A stretch of DNA of 64,000 nt, from assembly GCF_945859705.1 (NCBI RefSeq), contig NC_079136.1:80724867-80788866 (forward strand), read 5' to 3'. Source of the DNA: Episyrphus balteatus (taxonomy: Eukaryota; Arthropoda; Insecta; Diptera; Syrphidae). The notes beneath the pieces are model-generated. The model saw nothing but the letters and a program-made list of their open reading frames with translations, was not told the DNA's origin and did no database searches. Position 1 is the first letter of the stretch. The number at the start of each line of letters is the position of its first letter. Position numbers and translations under genes: made by a program. This document shows positions 11,491 through 20,309 of the stretch, one piece after another.

Positions 11491-12393
11491 CTACAATTGA
11501 TGATGATGAATCCGCTGTACACTGCATCCAGGCTGTTGATGTTGACTGTTTGGTGGCGCTGCTATCGCATAGGATTCTTTATTATTGTTGTAGCTGTCAA
11601 AAAATCGTAGGCCACTATCTCCAAATGTGTTTTTGACAAACGAATATTCCTCCGCATTGTTTACAATCAATCCTCGTGTAAAGTTGAAAGAAAACGCGAA
11701 GTTATTGATGTGAAGTTTTACTCCTCTTATTAAAATTTTCGCACTTGGTGTTATGGCGAGTAGATTACTTTTGATGTCGTAGAGTGATTTCCTTTTTTGG
11801 CGTGTGATTAGAGATTGTTCACGATGAATCACAATTCCAGAATTTTTTAGTGTTGGAGTAGCGTCAATAACTTTATTCGCCGTGTCTCCCGGGTGAAAGT
11901 TTAGAATCACAGTGGATTTGTTTGTGTTGTTGTTTGTGAACTCTTGTGCGCTTTTTATCGGAAGTTCTGCACTTTCTTGAAGATGGAGAAGACCCATGCA
12001 AGTTTGTTTTGCGTAATCAACTTTATTGGTCTTCCCTTCTGCCGGGAAATGCACCACAACAGTATTTTCGTTGTTTTTACGTGTGAGGATATCCAGTTGA
12101 CGTTCTAACAGATGACAGTAGTTCTCCATTGCAGTTACTCGTTGCACAAGATGTTCATTGTGTGCTTTAAGTGACTGCATTTGGGATGCAATTGCTTGAA
12201 CATCATCTTTTTTTGCCACTTCTTCAAATTTGGGGTTAACACATTCGTTAATGCAACTGAACAACATTACTTTTAGTTGTTCGATGGACATATTTCCAAC
12301 TGCCATATTATTATTATTTTTTTCGATGGAAACTTTTTTTGAGTTAGTTGAATTTTCTGGGGAGTTTTCTTCTCTATTTCGCTTTGGCGGCAT
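11491..12393 (-). CDS. LINE ORF1: nucleic-acid-binding, coiled-coil protein
   Basis: A 300-residue ORF beginning MPPKRNREENSPE. It has a basic, polar N-terminus (residues 1-30), then a probable coiled coil (about 60-110; heptad-like L/M/V spacing through SQMQSLKAHNEHLVQRV). Next comes an RRM-like segment opening with TVVVHFP (about 112-118), and a C-terminal part with RQKRKSLYDIKSNLL. This order resembles the L1-type ORF1 chaperone (coiled coil, RRM, C-terminal domain) rather than the CCHC gag-like type; no zinc knuckle is visible. It should coat element RNA. It ends in HHHQL with TAG at 11493-11491, immediately followed in frame by ORF2. The family assignment is moderate. Confidence 0.75.
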   Translation of the reverse strand: MPPKRNREENSPENSTNSKKVSIEKNNNNMAVGNMSIEQLKVMLFSCINECVNPKFEEVAKKDDVQAIASQMQSLKAHNEHLVQRVTAMENYCHLLERQLDILTRKNNENTVVVHFPAEGKTNKVDYAKQTCMGLLHLQESAELPIKSAQEFTNNNTNKSTVILNFHPGDTANKVIDATPTLKNSGIVIHREQSLITRQKRKSLYDIKSNLLAITPSAKILIRGVKLHINNFAFSFNFTRGLIVNNAEEYSFVKNTFGDSGLRFFDSYNNNKESYAIAAPPNSQHQQPGCSVQRIHHHQL

Positions 12394-12620
12394 ATGCTAT
12401 TTTTTTAACGGTGCACTGCTGAGTATGCCGCCGAGAAAAATTAAGAATTTGGTGACTTAAATATGCAATTGGACAAAATAAAGTCGTGTATTCTCCGCAA
12501 ATTAAGTTCAATTAACGATTTCAAAAGTTTTTAGAGTAAATTAGACTGTTTTAAAAGTATAAATTAATTAAAAAAGAGGACCGCACAGAACTCCGACTTT
12601 CTCAGTTAATGACAGATGTC
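12394..12620 (-). promoter_or_regulatory. LINE 5' leader (putative internal promoter)
   Basis: About 227 bp separate the 5' duplication from the ORF1 ATG. Elements of this kind must carry an internal promoter here, but I see no recognisable motif that proves it. The role is inferred from position only. Confidence 0.35.
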
Positions 12621-13397
12621 AAAATATCTTGTATCGCTAAATACTTTATTTAAATACTTATCAAATTGAGGAACTGATACATGTCGCATATAATTTTGTA
12701 AGATTTGCGTGAAACATGACCGTGCAGGTTCCTGTTCACTCTGTTCCTTACTTTTTATTTATTCCTCTCCATCGGCTATAATTTTAAATATTGGTAAGTT
12801 TTCTCTTTTAACCGGTAAGGCAAATTTAGAACCTAGTGACAAAAGCCATTTAATATCTTCTGGAAATTCTATCTGAGTTTTATTAACGAACCAATTTTCT
12901 TGAAAATGGATTCTCATTTCTTGTTTAACTTTAGATTTTAATAGTTCAAGCTTTCTTTTTTGAGAATCTTTTGAACTATTATTTATTTTGTTTTTTGTAA
13001 TATCCTGACTAATAAAGAAGTTCCTATAATCATTTTCTAATAACGTATGTTTAATTCTGTTTTCTAGAGCTGTTAATAATCTACTTTGTTTTCTAATTTG
13101 GGATTGCTTTAATGAAATTGCAATGTTGAGTAATTTCAAGTGATACTTTCTTGAGGTTGAAGACAGTTTTTTCTTTAAACCTACATCAAATTCATCATTC
13201 TCAACATCGAAAATCATTGAAACAGTTTTGGTTGAATTCTGAATGAATTCAGGAATCAACCCGAATTCTCTACATTTAAGGAGAAAAACTAAAGTACTTT
13301 TATGTTTGATGTTACTTACCCCTATCCTGCTATAATCTTTTAAAATTGTACATACGTGAAATCCGTAAATGTTTCTAACATAATTATAAAAACTCAT
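12621..13397 (-). pseudogene. PLE N-terminal region, cut by LINE insertion
   Basis: The first part of the PLE polyprotein starts MSFYNYVRN at 13397, about 70 bp inside the terminal repeat. It contains FLLKCREFGLIPEF (about residues 39-52), a helical basic region (about 90-165) and LLSLGSKFALPV (about 185-196), all hallmarks of the PLE region upstream of the RT fingers. A TAA at 12759-12761 ends the frame after 212 residues. The same frame then continues with PLE-like sequence for about 40 codons up to the LINE junction at 12621. It is exactly in phase with the RT remnant at 8019, so the two pieces were one reading frame apart from that stop. Confidence 0.85.
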
Positions 13398-13469
13398 CTT
13401 TTTAAATTCTTGATACGGCGTGCCCTCCGTTATAACAATTTATCCTATTTTCGTGACCTTTTTTGAATC

Positions 13470-13612
13470 AAAATTATGATCCTAAGTGGGCTGTAGGTCT
13501 GTCTTGATAATTTTAATATTTCGTCGACGTTTCGGGCGTGATTACACCCTTCTTCAGGACTCTAAAGTAAATTTTTTTTTCTGAAAATACTAAAAAAAAT
13601 CTAAATTAAAAT
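13470..13612 (-). repeat. PLE terminal repeat, upstream copy
   Basis: It is nearly identical to 5902-6045 and in the same orientation. It contains the second ribozyme motif. At 13612 it joins abruptly, after AAATTAAAATC, to the inverted partial copy of the RT 3' end. Confidence 0.8.
13522..13564 (-). ncRNA. Minimal hammerhead ribozyme motif, PLE 5' terminal repeat
   Basis: It has the same minus-strand core as at 5953-5995: CTGAAGA at 13557-13551, the GGGTGT/ACGCCC helix II, then GAAAC and GTC. It is positioned to process the 5' side of the element transcript. Confidence 0.75.
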
Positions 13613-13735
13613 CAGTGACATTGTCTTTCGTCAAAAAAACATAAAAATAATTACTAATACTTTACTTTCTAACTCCTTTCCATTAAACATAATAAGAACA
13701 ATATTGAATCAATATTTTAATCCCTTGGTTTAAAC
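13613..13735 (+). pseudogene. Inverted fragment of the PLE RT C-terminus
   Basis: This is a plus-strand copy of roughly the last 38 codons of the RT (SDIVFRQKN ... NQYFNPLV), equivalent to 6842-6965 reversed. It carries the same TAA stop as the main copy, so that stop predates the inverted duplication or was copied with it. Confidence 0.8.
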
Positions 13736-13879
13736 AAATTTAGTAACAAATGTTACACAATTTTCATACAAAAGTATTCTATACATTCCAGGTCTTTCAA
13801 ATAGAATTTTAAATGCCCCCATAAGAAATAAAGACAATGTTCGTTTAGCTTTTAATCATCAAATATCTTAAGAAGTTCA

Positions 13880-14272
13880 TTGTTTTCAAATTTAAAAGGT
13901 GAATTTTCGAAAAGTGAAAGATCAAATATTATCTATAAGATAAAATGTCTAGGTGACGGAATAAACCAATGTCCTTCCGTTTATGTAGGAACTTCTATGC
14001 AAAAGCTTAAAAATCGTTTAGCTGGTCACAGATCAGACATAAATAGCGGACACTCACAAAAAACAGCATTGGCTTTACATTGTATAGATGAAGGACATAG
14101 GCCAGACTTTAACAATGTTGACATTTTACAGACAGAAAAACACTATAGTAAACGTATGTTATTAGAAATGTTGCACATTTTAAATACTAATAATACTGTT
14201 AATAGGCGATCAGATTGCGAAGGACTGAGCAATATCTATAGCCAGTTTGTCCATAGAAATATTTTAGGCTAA
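13880..14272 (+). pseudogene. Inverted copy of the PLE GIY-YIG domain
   Basis: The 130 codons are the same length as the minus-strand domain and differ from it by one residue (GINQ for GIDQ). It lies in the head-to-head partial copy and lacks any RT upstream. The frameshift before the domain is shared with the main copy. Confidence 0.85.
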
Positions 14273-14580
14273 ATTTTATATTTGACCTGATTTCTGAAGA
14301 TCATGTTTGATTTTGAAAGTCAAATTTTGATTTTTGTATCAAATGTGAAATTTAGATTTCATTATTTTGAAATTTGATAAATTGAAACGTCTTTTTTAAG
14401 GCTTCAATTTTTGAATTTTAAAATATTTACAAAAATATAAGAAATAAAAAAGAGATACCAGAAAATTTACCAAAACAAATTTTAAGAAATATCTTAAAAT
14501 TTATTATTTTATAATATTGTAAGTATAGATTTTAATTTAGATTTTTTTTTTAGTATTTTCAGAAAAAAATTTTTACTTTA

Positions 14581-14622
14581 GAGTCCTGAAGAAGGGTGTA
14601 ATCACGCCCGAAACGTCGACGA
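14581..14622 (+). ncRNA. Minimal hammerhead ribozyme motif, inverted terminal repeat
   Basis: On the plus strand, CTGAAGA lies at 14586-14592, helix II GGGTGT/ACGCCC at 14594-14609, GAAAC at 14610-14614 and GTC at 14615-14617, with predicted cleavage after C14617. It is followed by the 27-bp element sequence that also follows the 13470 repeat, then by the target duplication. Confidence 0.75.
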
Positions 14623-14699
14623 AATATTAAAATTATCAAGACAGACCTACAGCCCACTTAGGATCATAATTTTGATTCAAAAAAGGTCACGAAAATAGG

Positions 14700-14718
14700 A
14701 TAAATTAGAATACTTATT
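14700..14718. repeat. Target-site duplication of the PLE, right copy
   Basis: This is an exact 19-bp match to 5883-5901 and marks the right boundary of the compound insertion. Confidence 0.8.
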
Positions 14719-15738
14719 TATAATTTCTTAGAATAAATTAAGATGGAAAATTAGAGTTCCCAAATAAATTAATAAATTGGCTGTTACATTTTCTATTTTA
14801 TTAAAATATTTTTGGGGATATTTTTCAACGTCTTTACTGTATGGATTTTAGATACGTCCATAAAAATTAAGAGGAATCACTGGAATAAAACCAAAAGCTG
14901 AAGAACAGAATACTAGTAATACTTTAAGAACTAACAAAGTTATAAAATTGAAATTTACTTTATCTAATATTCTCTCTTGTTATTTTTAATGAAAAACTGC
15001 CGAATAAGAGGTAACATTAGATTTAATATATGAAAAGAAAAATATTATTAAGCCATACAAATCACATGAATGATAACAAACTCAAAAGCTGTCAAGCTTC
15101 ATTTGACTACATGTTAAATTATTAAATATAATTTTAAAACTGCTGCTGGGAACATATTTTTATTTTCTTAATCAAGTGAGACATCAAAAGAAAGGTCTCT
15201 TATAGCTCTATTCATATATCACATCATGAAAACCACTGAAAACCAAACATTTCTTGAAGCGCGCGCTTTTTAACATTTTCCAAACCCTTTTTTAATTCTT
15301 TGCAGAATTCTGTAAAATCATCTTCTTGAACAATTATCTGCTTATTTGATTAACTTACCTTAGGCCCAATTTATTCACTCTCCATTATTTTTAAAGGCTC
15401 CATTAAAAATTATAAAACTGTCAAATCGCATACAAATTTTAAAATTTCCCTTTTTTAATGGCGACTTTAAATTTAATGGAGTGTGAATAAATTGGACCTT
15501 AGTAATTTGTCATTCTTTGAATGCATATTAATTTTTGTTTTATAAATGAAAAAATTTGAAAATATTAAGAAAAGGTTTTTCATACTAAACATTCCTAAAA
15601 TATGCATTTTAAACAAAAAAATTTAGGAAAGTACCAATGTTGAATTACATTAACGAGATGTATTTTTCTTTAGTCAGCGCATATGCTATAAAAAAAAAAA
15701 AACAGAATTGGCAAAATTTTTTGGTTTGTATAATACTG
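14719..15738. other. AT-rich spacer, no gene recognised
   Basis: No domain-bearing frame or RNA gene is seen. A weak inverted pair (TCCATTAAAAATTATAAAAC near 15400 and AAATTTAATGGAGTGTGAATAAATTGG near 15470) suggests a small hairpin at about 15365-15500. Confidence 0.35.
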
Positions 15739-15833
15739 GCAGAATTTTGAAAAGCAGAATTTTAAAAGGCAGAATTTTGAAAAGCAGAGTAGAAAAAAAG
15801 CAGAATTTTGAAAAACAGAATTTTCGTTAGAAA
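15739..15833. repeat. Minisatellite, about 15-16-bp unit
   Basis: About six tandem copies of GCAGAATTTTGAAAA occur, with small indels and substitutions. Open frames across it are low-complexity shadows (repeats of NSAF/FCF type). Confidence 0.7.
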
Positions 15834-18462
15834 AGCAAAACTTTTTATATGAAACGGTCAAAATTTTCAAAAAAGTTGAATTTTTAAATTCTTTTCTTTT
15901 CTAGAAATTGTAGCTTTGCAAAAAAAAAATTTGTTGATCAAAAATTAATTTTGTAGCTCCTCTCAGTCATTTTCTATTTGAAGTTTAAAAAGTGCTTTAA
16001 CCCCCCGAAAACCGCATAAAGCACAAAATTAGAGTTGTCAGACCTTTGAAATCGATATTAAGTCGCGTATGGCTGCAATACTGCGTACTTATATTTTGGT
16101 TATACCTCTACTTCCAAAAACTAGCTTTTTTTCTCACTTTTGACTAGTACAGTGAGAGTTTCAGAGTAAGATTACTTCTACAATACGATGGTTACAATAA
16201 CGATTGTGGGCTCATTTTATATATAATTATAAGTACTAGCTATAATTCATTTTTGAAGAACTATCCGAACAAATCAAAAGTTCGTCAGATACATATGTGA
16301 ACAAATGTCATTTTTCCCCAACCTTGCGATACAAATCCGCACTTTGACCAACTATTAAAATTTTATTTAATCAACTCACGGAACTGATTTGTATATAATT
16401 TTTTAGATAATTTTATTGTTAATAAGTCTTACCTTTGTCATTTTTTGTTAAAATGAATACAAATGGAGATATTCAATAAAAACGATACCAATCTTTTTTC
16501 CAAAATGGCGGCTGCTCCCAACCTCCAATTATCCCAACAAATTGACTTTTATGATAAGGACAACCACCCGAACACATTGCATGAAAAAAATTTTGTCCCG
16601 CGAAAAATGCGATTTAATTTACTAATTTCTCTGGACACATACCTATAAAAAAAAGTCTTTTTAAGTTTTATGTATAAATCAAACCCAAGAGTTTCTTTGA
16701 GATGTTGTTGCTGAGTTGCATTTGATTTATATAAACAGGTTGAGGGCCCCTGGCCACTGACTGCCTCGGCAGCTGTAATTACATGGAACATGACGGGCAA
16801 ATTGTTGATTTAAGAGTCCGTCATTATACTGTCACCATGTGAAGAATTTCGGCGTTTTTTAAACTTAAATATTGTTTAATGTCAATCTGATTATTGAGCT
16901 CTGTTTGTTTTATTTTTGTAGGTATATGGATGTTCCATTGTTTCAAAGCTTTTATTTTTAGTCGAAACAAATAAAGACAAAATGAAACTTATAAAAATGC
17001 ATGACAGTATCGCGTATGATGTACTTGCTCTTGTTAGTTCAAGGTGCTAATGCCAACCTATTTGCAAAGCAATACAAAATTCAAGATTTTGGTTATATCA
17101 AATTAACTGATAGACGTCACGAAACGGAAAGCCCACGTCGGACAGTATTTATTGAATTTGTTTATATTTTGTTTTGGTTAAATTTTCGTTTTTGTTTTTG
17201 ACACGAAAACAATACTTGACCTACAAAGCATGTACAAATCGTCACAAATAACATCATTAAATCATAATGAAAAAATATGACCCCATTTTATACTTTATCC
17301 TCAAGTAGGTATTCTATTTACAAACCTCCATGAAATTAAATAGGTACTAACAATTCCATGCCAATAACCCATAACCTGAAATATAAATTTCAACATTCTG
17401 TTCCGTTTAACTAAATACCATGAACGCCTCTTGAATTAACTCACATGCTATTCTCGTTGAATGCGTTCAATGTCATTTACATATTTTATGCATATACACA
17501 AACATATCATACAGGCATTATTTTTGTTTGGAAACTATATAAACAGTGTTTTTCACTAGATAAACATCAAACAAGGTCTCTTACTATGGAACAACATTGA
17601 AAAAAGACACCACATTAAGAACCCCAAGTGTACATTTTGGATTGGAATTATGTAACCGCTTAAATTGCTTTATCCCCATATAGCGTTTTCGTTAATAAGC
17701 CATTTAAACTGTCGCGTCATTTTTAATAATTACTGCTCAATTAAACTTTAATTCCAGGTGACTTATTAAGGTTTTTGCATATATATATATATTCACGTAG
17801 GTACATAGGGATAAACACGGATGTTTAAAAGTTAACATATGTACGGTGATCCTGTTCAGTCCACTTTATAAGAAAATAAACATCGACCCTTTAAGTTAGG
17901 GTATAATAGCATGTAGAATCCATACAATTTATTATTATAAGAACATATGTTTGGCCTTATTTTTAATATTTTATTTTAACTTTAACATTATGGATTTTAA
18001 GTTCAAGTTGATTAGACTTTCAATAATATATGTGAATGATTCAGTTCAGTTTATTTGATTCATATCATTTGACTTAATATGTGTCCTCAGGCTTTGTTAC
18101 TATATATTATTTTACAATATTTTTTCCACATGAACTGAGCCCTTATCCTCCTCCTTCATCAGTTACGATGTTTGATTTAAAGCTCACAGTTCCTCATTTT
18201 GGCCTTGCAGCTTTAGATTATCACTGTTTCCTGAAATATTAATCTTTATTGCTAACTCGGGTAAAAGAACTCGGAGTCAATCCAAGAATTTATTGTTAAA
18301 GGTTCTGCACTTCAAAACATAATTTTTGCCATTATTTTTGTTGAATTCCATTTCTTTATTTAAAGAAACGTTTTAGTTTTGCATTCAGAAGATGTGATAA
18401 ACTCCTATTTCCGTAGTAATAGTAGATACAAAAATATAATTTTAATATACATAGAATAATAA
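15834..18462. other. AT-rich spacer, no gene recognised
   Basis: It contains several 60-80-codon frames with no recognisable motif. There is a short (AT)n run near 17780. No transfer RNA, splice pattern or transposase could be supported. Confidence 0.35.
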
Positions 18463-19469
18463 CACTGGTTTACAAAATTAAACTTTTTTTTTGTTGCCGG
18501 AACCAAAATATACTTTTCTGACGGTTTTCGGTGTGCTGAACTCGAATCCGAAGTCAAAAAAATTCTAGCAGCTCGCGTTTTTGAAATATTACCGTTAGGA
18601 AATGCAAAAAAACGTTTTTTTGACTACTTCGGACGTTTTTTTTTTTCATGTAAGAAAATTTTTTAAAATTAAAATTGTAACGGTTTCTACCTGTTTTTCT
18701 TCTTTCAAAATCTGTTTAAATCTTTCCGATATCTTTCGTATAGGTCGAGATATCTTAAGATGAAGTAAGTGTGTTTTGCTCAAAAATCATAGAGGATGTA
18801 ATAACTTTATACCAGGGTTTCTGGGATACGAATATGATGTCCGACTATTGTTGGTCTCTTATATGTCATTTTCCAAAGTCAGCACACCAGAGGAGAGCCT
18901 TAAAACGAAGTTTTTTGGAAACTAATGGTTAATTTATTTTTTTAAATAAAGTTTTTCTAAGTAAATACAAGTTTTTTTCTGTTTTATATCTACTTTGCTG
19001 AAACTAAGAAACTAGAACTGATGAAAGTCTTTTAAATTACATTTTTGAAAAGGGTATTAAATATGTAGTCAGCAACAGCTAAAATTTTTTCGACAACACA
19101 TGTGCTGCTTGGCTTACCAATGTATTATAAAGTTATTACATCCTCTATGATTTTTGAGCAAAACACACTTAGTTCATCTTAAGATATCTATACCTATACG
19201 AAAGATATCGGAAAGATTTAAACAGATTTTGAAAGAAGAAAAACATGTCTTTTAGAAACCGTTACAATTTTAATTTTAAAAAATTTTCTTACTTTAAAAA
19301 AAAAAACGTCCGAAGTAGTCAAAAAAACGTTTTTTTGCATTTTCTAACGGTAATATTTCAAAAACGCGAGCTGCTAGAATTTTTTTGACTTCGGATTCGA
19401 GTTCAGCACACCGAAAACCTTCAGAAAAGTATATTTTGGTTCCGGCAACAGAACCCTTGCTAACCAGTG
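18463..19469. mobile_element. Foldback/MITE-like element with long inverted arms
   Basis: The ends are CACTGGTT (18463-18470) and AACCAGTG (19462-19469). Inverted arms of about 350 bp follow: the left arm contains TTGCCGGAACC ... GAAGTAGTCAAAAAAACG reversed, and the right arm restores it around 19290-19450. Further matching runs through ACATCCTCTATGATTTTTGA at the arm bases. The unpaired centre is about 18820-19120. The flanks TAA/TAA or TA/TA suggest a 2- or 3-bp duplication. There is no transposase. A 0.5-kb relative lies at 29617-30119. Confidence 0.65.
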
Positions 19470-19934
19470 TAATCATTAAGATTCTGTTAACGTATTAAAT
19501 CCATCAACTGTTAGACTGAATTGGCTAAAATTCGTAAGATTCATTTGATGAAATATTGGCTATCATCTGTAATTAAAATTGCATTTTTATTATAAATTTT
19601 CTTAAAGTTGTGAGCTGTTGTTGGACTTCCCAAAGCATTTATTTTTGAACATTTGCACTATTTTTGCATTAAACCATAACAAATATTGCCCGAATTTCAA
19701 TCGGACTCAACTATTGGCTTTTAAGGTTGCTGATGTAGTTGATGTAGTAGCTCTGAACTAAGCACAAGATTTTATTTATCACTATTTGAAACATTTTTTT
19801 TTTTAAGTCTGAAAAAGTAATTCTAAGTGCGAAAATAATATTTTTCTAAAATTGGAAAAAGTATCGTTAAATAAGGATCTAAGAAATCTAATTCCAAAAA
19901 ATCCTCCACACAATCTTAAAAAACTTAATTTTTT

Positions 19935-20125
19935 TTTAAATTCGTTATTTTAAACTCCAATTTTAAATTCAAAAAGTGTAATTTCACCTTGCTAACACCA
20001 ATGGACTAATTTTGAAAAAAATCATCGTTTTTGAAATTTTGTTTTGTCAGTCGAACGCTTTTTAAAATAATCAAGGTTTTGTAAAAATATGGCTCAGAGA
20101 TACAACGTGAAGAAAATGTTCAGAA
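19935..20125. repeat. Dispersed repeat, copy 1
   Basis: About 190 bp here, from CGTTATTTTAAACT to ATGTTCAGAA, are nearly identical to 24764-24938 in the same orientation, differing by a few substitutions and a 3-bp indel. Nothing in it looks coding. It is probably a fragment of a dispersed non-autonomous element. Confidence 0.65.
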
Positions 20126-20309
20126 AAAGTCATTTTTAAACCTTTCTCCATTGGTACAACAAACCAGAAGTGTACCTACTTACTTAACTTCACTAACTAA
20201 ACGATACAAGCTACAAGATGTTGAATTAGGTAAACAAAAGTAAAAAAGAAACTTACATTTTCTTAAAAAGAAATAGCAAAGAGGCCTAAATTTAGTCTTG
20301 CCCCGGGGA

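Larger units (their letters stand above)
8020..12620 (-). mobile_element. Non-LTR retrotransposon (LINE) nested in the PLE
   Basis: A nearly complete, minus-strand, two-ORF non-LTR element of about 4.6 kb. From its 5' end it has about 227 bp of leader, ORF1 (12393-11491), ORF2 (11490-8251) and about 230 bp of 3' UTR ending in a TAA/ATT trinucleotide run at about 8018-8040. It has no LTR or poly-A signal. It interrupts the PLE RT codons and is flanked by an imperfect 14-bp duplication. Both ORFs are long and uninterrupted, so this insertion is younger than the PLE. The (TAA)n tail is reminiscent of I-type elements, but no RNase H domain is obvious and I do not assign a clade. Confidence 0.85.
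5902..14699 (-). mobile_element. Penelope-like element, with inverted partial copy and nested LINE
   Basis: This is a retroelement of the Penelope-like (PLE) class, which moves by telomerase-related reverse transcription and a GIY-YIG endonuclease. Read on the minus strand, the order is a terminal repeat with ribozyme motif (13470-13612), an N-terminal region (13397-12621), the RT (8019-6842), GIY-YIG (6695-6303) and a second terminal repeat (6045-5902). A plus-strand partial copy (13613-14699) holds the RT tail, GIY-YIG and a third terminal repeat, the head-to-head arrangement typical of Penelope insertions. A 19-bp target-site duplication encloses the whole. A separate LINE occupies about 8020-12620 inside the RT frame. 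Stops at 12759 and 6842, a frameshift before GIY-YIG and the LINE make it inactive. The class is certain; the subfamily is not assigned. Confidence 0.9.
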
